The notes below the pieces were generated by a model. The model made no database searches, had not been told where the DNA came from, and saw only the letters and a list, made by a program, of their open reading frames with translations. The position numbers and the translations under genes were made by a program. From Stappia stellulata DSM 5886 (lineage in GTDB: Bacteria > Pseudomonadota > Alphaproteobacteria > Rhizobiales > Stappiaceae), in contig NZ_KE384083.1 in NCBI RefSeq assembly GCF_000423705.1, positions 930,471 to 994,470 of the forward strand: 64,000 bases of DNA, given 5' to 3'. Positions 45,405-54,557 of the stretch are shown in pieces. Position 1 is the first letter of the stretch. The number at the start of each line of letters is the position of its first letter.

Positions 45405-45550
45405 TGATGCCGTATTGGGCCGTCTGAGTGCAGCTGCCTCAAAGGGACCGATGCCGGTCCGCTTTGCGCTGTCTTTCGCATGCAAGTGACCCGGCCGCCC
45501 CGCATCCTCGGACGCGGCGACAGGCCGGAAACCGTACAAGGATCGCCGCC

Positions 45551-46282
45551 GTGTCGCGTCGCCAGAAGGTCTCCCTTTCCTCTTCCACGCTGCGGCGCAG
45601 CCGCGCCGGCCTTTTCGCCGTTTGCGCCTCTGCGCTTCTGCTTGCGGCCTGCCAGACCGGATCGGACGGGTTCAACGACGGCACGGAAACGGACGAGGCC
45701 CCCGACACGGCGATGATCCGCGGCCTGATGGAAGGTCTTGGTGCGGTGGACGCCAAGTCCGAAGCGAAGATCGAGTACACGCCACGCGCACCGCTGGCGA
45801 TGCCCAGCAAACTCGACACGCTGCCTCCGCCCGAGGCACCCGAACAGGTCGCCAACTGGCCGACGCAAAACGACGACGACCTGAAGCGCATTCAGGAAGT
45901 TTATCGCAACGACGGGCGCGGGAGTTCGGATCTGGATGGCGACGGCCGCAGCAACGCGCGCCAGTCGCGGGGTATCCAGCAGCTTGTCTCCGGCGGCGAC
46001 GACCGCAATTATGCCGCCGAACGCCGGAATGAAGACCGGCTGGAAAGCGGCAAGATGAAGCCGAACGAGCTCAACCAGCGCGTCGGAGTCGCCGAAACCT
46101 CGGCGATTCCCGTCGACGAGAACGGCGTGCCTGTCCGCCGCTATCTGATCGAACCGCCGACGGCCTATTCCACGCCGTCCGCGGACGCGCCGATGGCCGC
46201 ACCGAAAACGGTGAACCGCGCGCCGGAAATCAGCACGACCGAGCAGATCATGAACGGCCGCTCGGCCCGCACGATCGACTAA
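45551..46282 (+). CDS. Predicted outer-membrane or periplasmic lipoprotein
   Basis: A 243-residue protein whose lipobox LLLAAC34 follows a basic N-terminus and a hydrophobic core. The rest is Asp/Glu/Arg-rich with little secondary-structure pattern (RGLMEGLGAVDAKSEAKIEYTPRAPLAMP is the most conserved-looking part). It lies directly after lspA in many Hyphomicrobiales and has no known role. GTG 45551 is chosen because AAGGA is 8 bases upstream; the upstream frame adds 41 residues of non-conserved sequence. Confidence 0.8.
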   Translation: MSRRQKVSLSSSTLRRSRAGLFAVCASALLLAACQTGSDGFNDGTETDEAPDTAMIRGLMEGLGAVDAKSEAKIEYTPRAPLAMPSKLDTLPPPEAPEQVANWPTQNDDDLKRIQEVYRNDGRGSSDLDGDGRSNARQSRGIQQLVSGGDDRNYAAERRNEDRLESGKMKPNELNQRVGVAETSAIPVDENGVPVRRYLIEPPTAYSTPSADAPMAAPKTVNRAPEISTTEQIMNGRSARTID

Positions 46283-46474
46283 CGCGGCCGGCGCCGCTGC
46301 CACGGTCCAGACAAAATCCTCTCCCGCCTGTTCGGCGATTGCCTTCGCATGCCTCGCGCAGCGGGAGACGACACCGCGAACCTGACCGACCTTACGAAAA
46401 GTTCACGGGCTTTTGCGCGCCAAGCGCCTATATCCTGTAAAGCCAAGACACAAACCCGTTTCCGGAGCAATGCC

Positions 46475-47914
46475 GTGCCGCAGTCCGCTTCCGCTCTCCC
46501 GCGTCTTTTCCTCGCTTCCGCGCTGGCGCTTGCGCTCGCGGTGCCGGGCGCATCCCTCTTCGCCGCCCCGACAGTGGCGGCCCCGCTCAAAGCCGCCGAT
46601 GCGGCGGCCTTCGCCGACATCAAGATCGGCGGCGACATCGAGAGCTTTCGCCTCGACAACGGTCTGGAGGTCGTCGTGATCCCGGATCGCCGCGCGCCCG
46701 TGGTCACCCACATGATCTGGTACAGGGTCGGTGCCGCGGACGAGCCGGCCGGCATGTCCGGCGTGGCGCATTTCCTCGAACACCTGATGTTCAAGGGCAC
46801 GGAAAAGAACCCCGACGGTGCCTTTTCCAAGCGCGTCGCGGCCATCGGCGGACAGGAAAACGCCTTCACCTCCAATGACTACACGGCCTATTTCCAGCGC
46901 ATAGCCCGGGAGCACCTGCCCGAGATGATGGCGCTGGAGGCCGACCGCATGGAAAACCTCATCCTGACCGACGCGGTGGTGGCGCCGGAGCGCGACGTCG
47001 TTCTGGAAGAACGGCGCATGCGCGTGGAAAACGATCCCGGCGCGATGCTGGGCGAAACGCTCGACGCGGTGCTTTACGTCAATCACCCCTACGGAACGCC
47101 GGTGATCGGCTGGCCGAGCGAGATATCCGCGCTGTCGAAGGACAATGCGATTGCCTTCTACGACCAGTTCTACACGCCCAACAACGCGATCCTGATCGTT
47201 GCCGGCGACGTCGACGCCGAGACGGTCCGCACGATGGCCGAGGACACCTACGGCAAGGTCGCGCAGCGCGCCGATCCGGGAGACCGCGTTCGTCCCCGCG
47301 CGCAACGCGTACCGGGTGCGCTTGAGGTCGACCTCGCCGATCCGCGCGTCAATCAGCCCAATTTGCGCAAAGCCTGGCTCGTTCCGAGCTACACGACGGA
47401 CGAGGCCGACAACGCCCCTGCCCTCGACATTCTCGCCGAGATCCTGGGCGGCGGCAGCACCAGCCGGCTCTATCGCTCCCTGGTGATCGACCAGGGCATC
47501 GCCTCCTCCGCCGGCGGCTGGTACCAGTCGAGCACCCTCGATGACAGCCGCTTCATGGTCTATGCCGTGCCCAGCGACGGAACCTCTCTGGAGGATCTCG
47601 GTGCGGCGACGCGCGGGGTCATCGACACGCTGATCGCCGAAGGCGTCACGGAAGCCGAACTCGAGCGGGCCAAGACCGGCCTGCTGTCGTCGGCACTCTA
47701 CGCCCAGGACAGCCAGTCGAGCCTTGCGCGCATGTTCGGCGTGGCGCTGACCACCGGCTCGACCATCGAGCAGGTGCGCAGCTGGCCAGGCGCGATCAGC
47801 GCCGTCACAGCGGAAGACGTGCGCAAGGCGGCCGAAACCTATCTCGCACCGCGCCCCGTCACCGCCTATCTGCGAGCGCCCGAAGCCGCCAGCGCCCCGA
47901 CCGCAAAGCAGTAG
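46475..47914 (+). CDS. Exported M16-family metalloprotease, active subunit
   Basis: A 479-residue exported zinc protease. A signal peptide (cleavage about LFA-AP) leads to a pitrilysin-type domain with H99-F-L-E102-H103 and a third ligand near E179 in ERDVVLEER, so it should be active. GTG 46475 has GGAG at 8 bases. The next gene is a partner without the zinc motif, 67 bases downstream. Such active/inactive pairs work as heterodimers in the periplasm, like YmxG or PqqL relatives. Confidence 0.92.
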   Translation: MPQSASALPRLFLASALALALAVPGASLFAAPTVAAPLKAADAAAFADIKIGGDIESFRLDNGLEVVVIPDRRAPVVTHMIWYRVGAADEPAGMSGVAHFLEHLMFKGTEKNPDGAFSKRVAAIGGQENAFTSNDYTAYFQRIAREHLPEMMALEADRMENLILTDAVVAPERDVVLEERRMRVENDPGAMLGETLDAVLYVNHPYGTPVIGWPSEISALSKDNAIAFYDQFYTPNNAILIVAGDVDAETVRTMAEDTYGKVAQRADPGDRVRPRAQRVPGALEVDLADPRVNQPNLRKAWLVPSYTTDEADNAPALDILAEILGGGSTSRLYRSLVIDQGIASSAGGWYQSSTLDDSRFMVYAVPSDGTSLEDLGAATRGVIDTLIAEGVTEAELERAKTGLLSSALYAQDSQSSLARMFGVALTTGSTIEQVRSWPGAISAVTAEDVRKAAETYLAPRPVTAYLRAPEAASAPTAKQ

Positions 47915-47981
47915 TCACGCGGCATCGGGCGCCCAAGGTGCCCGATGCAGGCCGCTCCTTCATCCTTTCATCAATACGGAG

Positions 47982-49346
47982 ATGCCCGTCATGGGGATTT
48001 CAACCGCCGCCGCACGACCCGCCGCCCGTCTGCCCGCCCTTTGGCGCACCGGCCTTGTGGCCTTCGCCGTCATTGCCTCGCTCGCAATTGCCACCGTCGA
48101 TGCACGGGCGGTCGAGATCCAGACGGTGGAAACGCCGGGCGGGCTGACCGCCTGGCTGGTCGAGGATCACACCGTGCCCATCGTGGCCGTCAATTTCGCC
48201 TTCGCGGGCGGATCGGCGCAGGATCCGGACGGCAAGGCCGGCCTTGCCAACCTGATGGCGGCAACGCTCGACGAAGGCGCGGGCGAACTGGATTCGCAGG
48301 CCTACCGACAGCGGCTGGAGGACCTGGCCGTCAAGATCGGCTTCGACGCCGGCCGCGATGCCTTTTACGGCTCGCTGCGCACGCTGACGCCCAATGTCGA
48401 CGAGGCTTTCGAGCTCCTGCGCATCGCCGTCAACGAACCGCGCTTCGACGCGGAGGCGGTTGGCCGCATGCAGCGCCAGATCGTCTCCGGCCTCAGGCGC
48501 GAGCAGAAGGATCCCGATGCGATCGCGAGCCGGGTGATGTCCGAAACCGCCTACCCGGACCACCCCTACGGCCGTCCGTCGAACGGAACGGAAGAAAGCG
48601 TCACCGCATTGACGCCGGCAGACCTCAAGGCGCTGCACGGGCGGCTCGTTGCGCGCGGTGAACTCAAGATCTCCGTCGTCGGCGCCATCGATGCCGAGCG
48701 CCTCGCGGCGCTGCTCGACGCGACCTTCGCCGATCTGCCGGAAAACGCGGACCTCACTCCGGTCGGCGACGTCACGCCGAAGACCGGCATCCGCAAGGAC
48801 GTCGCCTTCGATGTGCCGCAGACCTCGATCCGCCTCAGCCTGCCGGGCCTGAAACGCGACGATCCCGATTTCATTCCCGCTTACGTGATGAACCACATTC
48901 TCGGCGGCGGCTCGTTCTCGTCCTGGCTCTACGAGGAAGTGCGCGAGAAGCGCGGCCTGGCCTATTCGGTCGGCTCCTACCTGGTGCCCTATGACCACTC
49001 GGGCGCCTTCCTGGCGGCGACCGGCACCCGCTCCGACCGGGCTCCGGAAACGATCGCGATCATCACGGCGATGATGACACGCATGGCCAAGGACGGCCCG
49101 AGCGCGGAGGAACTGGCGAAGGCCAAGGCCTTCCTCACCGGATCCTACGCGCTGCGCTTCGATACGTCCGACAAGATCGCCAGCCAGTTGCTGGGCATCC
49201 AGATGGAGGAGCTCGGCCTCGACTATATCGACAATCGCAACGCGATGATCGACGCGGTCACGCTCGACGACATCCGCCGCGTGGCGGAGCGTTTGCTCGC
49301 CAATGCAGATCCGATCGTGGTGACGGTGGGCGCCGGCGCAAGCTGA
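47982..49346 (+). CDS. Exported M16-family protein, non-catalytic partner
   Basis: A 454-residue exported M16 protein. After a signal peptide (cleavage about ARA-VE) the HxxEH position reads NLMAA in LANLMAATLDEG, so it cannot bind zinc in the usual way. The C-terminal lobe keeps GGGSFSSWLYEEVREKRGLAYSVGSYL, which holds the substrate-binding Arg/Tyr contributed by the second subunit. It should pair with the upstream active subunit. A hairpin follows 18 bases after its stop. Confidence 0.9.
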   Translation: MPVMGISTAAARPAARLPALWRTGLVAFAVIASLAIATVDARAVEIQTVETPGGLTAWLVEDHTVPIVAVNFAFAGGSAQDPDGKAGLANLMAATLDEGAGELDSQAYRQRLEDLAVKIGFDAGRDAFYGSLRTLTPNVDEAFELLRIAVNEPRFDAEAVGRMQRQIVSGLRREQKDPDAIASRVMSETAYPDHPYGRPSNGTEESVTALTPADLKALHGRLVARGELKISVVGAIDAERLAALLDATFADLPENADLTPVGDVTPKTGIRKDVAFDVPQTSIRLSLPGLKRDDPDFIPAYVMNHILGGGSFSSWLYEEVREKRGLAYSVGSYLVPYDHSGAFLAATGTRSDRAPETIAIITAMMTRMAKDGPSAEELAKAKAFLTGSYALRFDTSDKIASQLLGIQMEELGLDYIDNRNAMIDAVTLDDIRRVAERLLANADPIVVTVGAGAS

Positions 49347-49364
49347 CGCCGCCGGCGCCTACCG

Positions 49365-49383
49365 ACGCGTCCGAGAGACGCGT
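49365..49383. terminator. Hairpin after the M16 pair
   Basis: ACGCGTC-CGAGA-GACGCGT, a 7-bp stem 18 bases after the stop, without a U tract. Its core GCGTCCGAGAGACGC recurs, with one base changed, at 49579-49593 after the convergent TipF-like gene. Confidence 0.5.
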
Positions 49384-49514
49384 GAGACCGACAACGACGG
49401 GTGCGAGTGCTTTCCCGCTTTCATTCCGGGCAATCGGATGCGCGACCCGGCACCGGAGAGCAGGGACCCTTTGTATTGCGGTGCGATACCCGCAAAATGC
49501 AGAGGCTCCCCGAC

Positions 49515-49543
49515 CCCGGATCGCCGCTTGCGCGGCGTCCGGG
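49515..49543. repeat. REP-like palindrome
   Basis: CCCGGATCGCCGC-TTGC-GCGGCGTCCGGG, a near-perfect palindrome followed by ATGACG. It is a dispersed intergenic palindrome of the type common in Alphaproteobacteria and related in its CCGGG..ATGACG end to the one at 16565. Confidence 0.6.
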
Positions 49544-49576
49544 ATGACGCGTCCTTAAGAGTTTGTCATCAACCCC

Positions 49577-49595
49577 AGGCGTCCAAGAGACGCCT
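49577..49595 (-). terminator. Hairpin at the stop of the TipF-like gene
   Basis: AGGCGTC-CAAGA-GACGCCT, a 7-bp stem that overlaps the TAG stop of the minus-strand gene. It shares the GCGTCC.AGAGACGC core with the hairpin at 49365. It has no clear U tract. Confidence 0.45.
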
Positions 49596-50967
49596 ATTCG
49601 GCCGCCCGGCGCATCGCCTTGGGCGGGCGGCCCTGGAGCACCTCCGGGCGCACGGGCCGCGGCGGGGAAAACAGGTAGCCCTGGCCGATGCGGGCATCGA
49701 GATCGAGCACCTCAAGAACCTGCGCTTCCGTCTCGATGTGATCGACGATCAGTTCCATCGCGAACCGACGCAGCAGATCGCCGAGATCGGCCGGATGAAT
49801 ATGGCTGTCCGGCATGCGTTCCGCCCCGACCAGCCGGCCGGCGTGAAGTTTCACATAACGGAAACCCCGGTCCGACAACGCCTTGAAATCGAGGCGCAGA
49901 TTTGTCACCCGGTCGATGGAGAAGCGAAAGCCCAGATCCGCAAGGGCAGCGAGGCTTTCGTGCTCCAGCGCGCCCATTTCCGAGACATCGCGCTGGCTGA
50001 ACTCGAATGTCAGCTGATCGCTGAAGCCGTCGTTGGCGCGCAGAAAATCCAGAAAACCCGGGAAGAACTTCTCGTCGACCAGCGTTTGCGACGACAGGTT
50101 GACGAAAAGGCCGGACCGCCGGTTGCGATTGGTCAGCCGGCGCAGCACCTGGATCGCGCGAAACAGCATCAGATTGTCGATGGCCGGCATCATTCCGGCG
50201 CGAGTCGCCTCCTCGATGAAATCGACCGGTTCCAGATAGACTTCATTGTGATCGCGGATGCGCGTCAGCGCCTCGTAGTCGCGCACCTGGCGCTGGGGAA
50301 GCGTCACCAGCGGCTGAAGGAAGAGATCGACACGGTTGTTGTCGAGCGCCTCCTGGATGGTGCGGCGAAGGGCGAGATCCGGCGGCGTTTCGCGCGGGCC
50401 GACCGCCGGGGGCGGTTGCGGGGCGCGGCGCGGCTCGGGGTCGACACGCGGCGGCGGGGGCGCCTGTTCGTTCGTCCGGTCGATCCCGGAATAGCCAAGC
50501 GCGCGCGGCGCCTCCTCGTAATGGCCAAGGCGCTCGCGCGGCTGCGGCGGCGCGACAAGACGCTGGTCCTGCTCGTCGATGCGGTCTTCCATCCCCGCCA
50601 TCGCCTCGGCCATCTGCTTGATCAGGCTGCCAAGCACTTCGACCTCGGCAAAGAGCGGGTCGATTTCCTCGCGGGTGCGGCGCGGCAGGTTGGTTTCCAT
50701 GCCGGTGAGCCGGCCCTCGAGGTTGCCGACATCCTGATCGACCTCCAGGACGCGCTCCTCAAGCTCGGCCACCCGCGCGCTGACGTCGCTGCGGTCGCGC
50801 TGTCGCGTGAACACCAGATGCACCACGACCATCGCGCACAGGATCGCCAACCCCAGCGAGAAGGCCTCGCCCGCGGGACGGGCGAACTGGAACAACATGA
50901 TCGCGGACACGGAAGCCGCAATCACGCCCATGCAGAGGAAAATGAAGATCGTTGTCGCGCGTGCCAT
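49594..50967 (-). CDS. TipF-like membrane protein with degenerate EAL domain
   Basis: A 457-residue protein: two TM helices (about 8-28 and 36-53), a coiled coil (about 64-135), a Pro-rich linker (about 150-200) and a C-terminal EAL domain (about 210-455). The EAL motif is present (E232), as are N290 and K373, but the DDFG metal motif reads IDRVTN (D352-R353) and the EGVET element reads DHIETEAQ. This architecture matches TipF of Caulobacter, which binds c-di-GMP and helps place the flagellum without phosphodiesterase activity. ATG 50967 has AAGGACG at 4 bases. Confidence 0.8.
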   Translation of the reverse strand: MARATTIFIFLCMGVIAASVSAIMLFQFARPAGEAFSLGLAILCAMVVVHLVFTRQRDRSDVSARVAELEERVLEVDQDVGNLEGRLTGMETNLPRRTREEIDPLFAEVEVLGSLIKQMAEAMAGMEDRIDEQDQRLVAPPQPRERLGHYEEAPRALGYSGIDRTNEQAPPPPRVDPEPRRAPQPPPAVGPRETPPDLALRRTIQEALDNNRVDLFLQPLVTLPQRQVRDYEALTRIRDHNEVYLEPVDFIEEATRAGMMPAIDNLMLFRAIQVLRRLTNRNRRSGLFVNLSSQTLVDEKFFPGFLDFLRANDGFSDQLTFEFSQRDVSEMGALEHESLAALADLGFRFSIDRVTNLRLDFKALSDRGFRYVKLHAGRLVGAERMPDSHIHPADLGDLLRRFAMELIVDHIETEAQVLEVLDLDARIGQGYLFSPPRPVRPEVLQGRPPKAMRRAAE

Positions 50968-51185
50968 ACTCGTCCTTCGGCTCGGCCGAATCACCCTGCC
51001 GCTCAATAGTGCATGAATACGCCGATTCTTCCGAGTCTCCACCCTTCATGCAACACGCTGCAAGCCGCGCCGACCTTGCCGGTCCTGTCCGCATCGGGAC
51101 TTCTGCGGTCTTGACGTTCCAGCGACTGTAACCGCCAGTGTGTCGCCAGTATCCCGATCTCAACAGCATGGAGAAAGACGGCATC

Positions 51186-51383
51186 ATGATCGAACTGCGG
51201 ATCGAGGGCATGGCATGCCAGGGCTGCGCGACATCGGTGGAGCGCGCGATCGCGACCGCCGACCCGGCAGCAAAGACCGAAATCGACCTTCAGAGCGGCC
51301 ACGCGCGCATCGAAAGCGACTTGCCCAGGGACAGACTGGTCGCGGTGGTGGAAGCCGCCGGCTACGACGTTCCCGCCTCCTGA
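51186..51383 (+). CDS. Heavy-metal-associated (HMA) domain protein, CopZ-like
   Basis: A 65-residue ferredoxin-like metal chaperone. The metal motif is C11-Q-G-C14 in GMACQGCATSVERAI, and GHARIESDLPRDRLVAVVEAAGYDV completes the HMA fold. It binds Cu(I) or another soft metal. ATG 51186 gives the standard length; ATG 51168 is an alternative. No metal ATPase or MerR-type regulator is next to it. It converges with the ABC exporter operon, 16 bases apart. Confidence 0.88.
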   Translation: MIELRIEGMACQGCATSVERAIATADPAAKTEIDLQSGHARIESDLPRDRLVAVVEAAGYDVPAS

Positions 51384-51399
51384 GCGGCGCCGTTCTCGC

Positions 51400-52119
51400 T
51401 CACGGATCGGCCAGCATGCCGTCGACCAGATGCAGCCGGCGATCCATGCGCGCGGCCATCTCCAGGTCGTGGGTCACGGCGATCACGGTCTTGCCGTGGT
51501 CGTCGACGAGCTTGCGCAAAATCTGGAAGACCTGTTCGGAGGATTTGCTGTCGAGGCTTCCGGTCGGTTCGTCGGCGAGAATGGCCGGCGGATCGTTGGC
51601 CAGCGCGCGCGCCACCGCGACGCGCTGGCGCTGACCGCCCGACAGCTGGATCGGCAGCTTGTCGACATGCTCCTCCAGCCCGAGTTCGCCCAGCATCCGG
51701 ACCGCCCGGGCGCGCATGTCCCGCGTTCCCAGTCTCTTGAGCTTGCGCATCGGGATCATGACGTTTTCGGCGACCGAAAACTCCGGCAGCAGAAAATGGA
51801 ACTGGAACACAAAACCCAGGGTCGACAGCCGCTCGCGCGCACGCCGCGTCTCGGAATGCAGATGGGTCGGGTGGCCGTTGATCAGCACCTCGCCCCGGGT
51901 CGGGGCATCCAGCAGGCCCAGAAGGTAGAGCAGCGACGACTTGCCGGAGCCCGACGGCCCGGTGATCGCGACGAATTCCCCCGCCCCGATGGTCAGATCG
52001 ATGTCGCGCACCAGCGTCACCGGAACCAGACCGGGCAAGATGCGCGTCAGTCCGCGCGCCTCGATCAACGGCGGTGCGGCGGCGCCGGCCGGGGGCCTTG
52101 TCTGGGCGGACAGGCTCAT
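51400..52119 (-). CDS. ABC transporter ATP-binding protein (LolD/MacB type)
   Basis: A 239-residue ABC ATPase. Walker A is G54-PSGSGKSS, the signature LSGGQ is at 159-163, Walker B is ILADEPTGSLD (D183, E184) and the switch His is H217 in AVTHDLE. FQFHFLLPEFSVAENVMIPM and LGFVFQ place it with the MacB/LolD/DevA group, which export lipoproteins or glycolipids or drive MacAB-TolC pumps. Its ATG overlaps the permease stop (ATGA). Confidence 0.95.
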   Translation of the reverse strand: MSLSAQTRPPAGAAAPPLIEARGLTRILPGLVPVTLVRDIDLTIGAGEFVAITGPSGSGKSSLLYLLGLLDAPTRGEVLINGHPTHLHSETRRARERLSTLGFVFQFHFLLPEFSVAENVMIPMRKLKRLGTRDMRARAVRMLGELGLEEHVDKLPIQLSGGQRQRVAVARALANDPPAILADEPTGSLDSKSSEQVFQILRKLVDDHGKTVIAVTHDLEMAARMDRRLHLVDGMLADP

Positions 52120-53354
52120 GACGCCCCCCGGATGATGTCGACCGGATTCAGCTGCGCGGCGCGCCTTGCCGGCAGGTAGCCGGCGATGCCGGCGGAAAAC
52201 AGCGCGAACCCGCAGGCAATCGCATAGTGCCAGGCGCTGTAGTAGATCGGCAACGAGGTCAGCTCGACATTCGTCTTCACCTCGAACGCCAGCGATCCGA
52301 GAAAGACGCTCAGGCCATAGCCGAGCACCGAACCGAGCACCGAGCCGACGATGCCGATGAACAGCCCCTCCATCAGGAAAATCCGGCGAATGTCGGCCTG
52401 ATCGAAGCCCAGCGACTTCAGGATCGCGATGTCGCGCGCCTTCTCGTGGACGATGGTCGAGACGATGGTGAAAATGCCGAAACCGGCCACGAGCAGGATC
52501 GCGCCGACAACCGTGTACATGATGATATTGCGCACCATCAGCACCTCCATCAGGCTTTCGTTGGCCTCCTGCCAGGACGTGGCGCGGTATCCTGTCATGC
52601 GCTCCACGCGCTGCGCGACCGCGCGCGCGGAATTCACGTCCTTCAGCCGGATCGACAGGCGGTTGATGGCATTGGGCCTCGAAAACAGCACCTGCGCGGT
52701 CTTGAGAACCGTATAGCCGGTCGCATCGTCGGCCTGGGTGACGCCCGTGTGGAACAGGCCGATCACCTTCAACCGGCGCACCGCGCCGGAGGAGGTCGAC
52801 ACCGCCAGCGTGTCGCCGACGTTGGCGCCGATCTTGTCGGCGACGCCGTCGCCGATGATCAGGCCGTTCAGATCGGCGGCGAGATCCATGAAGGCGCCCG
52901 CACGCATGTCCTCGCCGATGGTGGAGACGCGCAGATGCGCGGCAGGATCCACGCCCGTGAGCGCGACCGCGACATCCTTGCCCCCGTAGCGCAACACCGC
53001 CTGGCCGGAGAGCGAGGCCGCCATCCCGCCGGGAAGCCAGTTTTCCAGCATCGCCTTGATGCGCACCGGGTTGCGCAATCCGCGCGTGTCGTCGTCGGGA
53101 CGCGCACCGATCACATTCACCGCGTCGAAGCGGGCGGCGGCCGGCGGAGGAGCGGGGTCGCGGCGGTCGTCGCTGACCTCGACATGCGGAATGGCATCGA
53201 CCAGCGTGGCGACGAAATCGCGCTGGGAGCCCTCCATCAGGGCGGCCATCGCGATGGAAAACCCGACCCCGAGCATCACGCCCAGCACCGACACGATGCT
53301 CTGGCGAAACCGTCCGCCGACATGGGTGAGCGCGATCGACAGGATCAGCGGCAC
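52116..53354 (-). CDS. ABC transporter permease (FtsX/MacB type)
   Basis: A 412-residue permease with one N-terminal TM helix, a periplasmic MacB-PCD domain (about 40-270) and three C-terminal TM helices in an FtsX domain (IVSTIVHEKARDIAILKSLGF and PARRAAQLNPVDIIRG). A single such protein would dimerise. The start is given as GTG 53354, where the first TM region begins; other GTG codons upstream are possible. It lies between the membrane-fusion gene and the ATPase in one operon. Confidence 0.9.
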   Translation of the reverse strand: MPLILSIALTHVGGRFRQSIVSVLGVMLGVGFSIAMAALMEGSQRDFVATLVDAIPHVEVSDDRRDPAPPPAAARFDAVNVIGARPDDDTRGLRNPVRIKAMLENWLPGGMAASLSGQAVLRYGGKDVAVALTGVDPAAHLRVSTIGEDMRAGAFMDLAADLNGLIIGDGVADKIGANVGDTLAVSTSSGAVRRLKVIGLFHTGVTQADDATGYTVLKTAQVLFSRPNAINRLSIRLKDVNSARAVAQRVERMTGYRATSWQEANESLMEVLMVRNIIMYTVVGAILLVAGFGIFTIVSTIVHEKARDIAILKSLGFDQADIRRIFLMEGLFIGIVGSVLGSVLGYGLSVFLGSLAFEVKTNVELTSLPIYYSAWHYAIACGFALFSAGIAGYLPARRAAQLNPVDIIRGAS

Positions 53355-53400
53355 GGCGACACGCTCCGGCACGCGCCGGCGACACTGCAGGCGCCGCCCC

Positions 53401-54432
53401 TCATTGCGCGCCCTCCGCCCCGTCCGCCCCCGCGAGCGGGCGCGCCGCCAGGCCCGGCTCCAGACCGTCGCGCCACACGGCGACCACCCGCGCGTCCGAT
53501 GCGAGACCGTCGAGCACCTGCACGGTTTCGGTGCCGCGGATGCCGATGTCCAGCGCGCGCGCCGCGAGACGGCCGTCGGCGCCAAGCACCAGCACGCGAT
53601 TGCCGTCGACCGCCGACAGCGGCACCAGCATCGCGTCCTCGACGACCTTGACGACGATGTTCACGTCGCTGGTCATGCCGATCATCAGCGGCGGCGGATC
53701 GGAAAACGTCAGATAGACCCGGTAGGTCTTGAGGACGGGATCGCCCTTGGGCGTGATCTGGTCAACCACCGCGTCGAACGACCGACCGGGAAAGGCGTCG
53801 GCATGCACCAGCGCCTTTTGCCCGGTGCGCACCAGGGGAATGTCTTCCTCGTTGACATCCGCGACCACGCGCAGCGGACGGGGCTTGCCGACCCAAAACA
53901 GCACCGCGCCCGGTTCGGCGACCTCCCCGACCTCGCCATCGCGACGCAGCACCTGGCCGTCCATCGGCGCGCTCAGTTCGTAATCCGACAGGCGCGCCGT
54001 CTGCGCGGCCAGCAGCGCGACAGCGCGGGAATGGTCGTTTTCCGCCTGTTCGAAGGCGCGCTGCGAAATCACGCGGCGCTCCAGCAGGCCGACGGCCCGC
54101 TCGAGGTTCTGCTTCGACAGTTGCACGCGCGCCTCGAGTTCGGCGGCGGTCGCACGCGCATCGGACGCATCGAGACGGCCAAGCACCGTCCCTTGCGTCA
54201 CCGTCTCGCCCTCGCAGGCGCACATCTCGATGATGCGCTCGCGCAGGACGCTCGTCACCTTGGCCCAGCGCTCGGGCTCGACGACGCCGGTGGCATAGAC
54301 CACATCCGCCGCCCGTCCGCTCTGCGGCGACACAAGCGCGACCGCAACGGGGCGCGCGGACCACCACCAAAGGGCACCCGCCCCGGCTGCGGCAAGGACG
54401 ATCAACAGGAAGAAAAGCGCAAATCGTTTCAT
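53401..54432 (-). CDS. HlyD/MacA-type membrane-fusion protein of the ABC exporter
   Basis: A 343-residue periplasmic adaptor. An N-terminal signal anchor (about 4-26) is followed by a barrel-sandwich hybrid domain with a coiled-coil hairpin (about 95-150) and a beta-barrel region. The conserved lipoyl-half motif contains two cysteines, C71 and C73, in EMCACEGETVTQG, a pattern I have seen in related alphaproteobacterial adaptors. It is first in the operon, followed by permease and ATPase, and the AAA+ regulator gene is divergent from it. Confidence 0.9.
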   Translation of the reverse strand: MKRFALFFLLIVLAAAGAGALWWWSARPVAVALVSPQSGRAADVVYATGVVEPERWAKVTSVLRERIIEMCACEGETVTQGTVLGRLDASDARATAAELEARVQLSKQNLERAVGLLERRVISQRAFEQAENDHSRAVALLAAQTARLSDYELSAPMDGQVLRRDGEVGEVAEPGAVLFWVGKPRPLRVVADVNEEDIPLVRTGQKALVHADAFPGRSFDAVVDQITPKGDPVLKTYRVYLTFSDPPPLMIGMTSDVNIVVKVVEDAMLVPLSAVDGNRVLVLGADGRLAARALDIGIRGTETVQVLDGLASDARVVAVWRDGLEPGLAARPLAGADGAEGAQ

Positions 54433-54557
54433 GGGTCCCCATTGCCGCGGACGGTCCAAACCGGTCCTTCTTCGGATCCGGCGCGACCTTAGCACCGGCG
54501 GTGCGCCCAACCTATCCGCAGAAGCCCGCAACCAAACAGCGAGGTTTTGAGCCAATC

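Noticed and set aside
45405..45550. Extra 41-residue N-terminus of the lipoprotein gene
   Set aside because: It would place a long basic sequence before the lipid-attachment signal; the GTG at 45551 with AAGGA fits a normal prolipoprotein.
51400..53385. A fused permease-ATPase protein suggested by one long open frame
   Set aside because: The true permease is in another frame; the first part of this frame is a shadow and the ATPase begins at its own ATG with an ATGA overlap.
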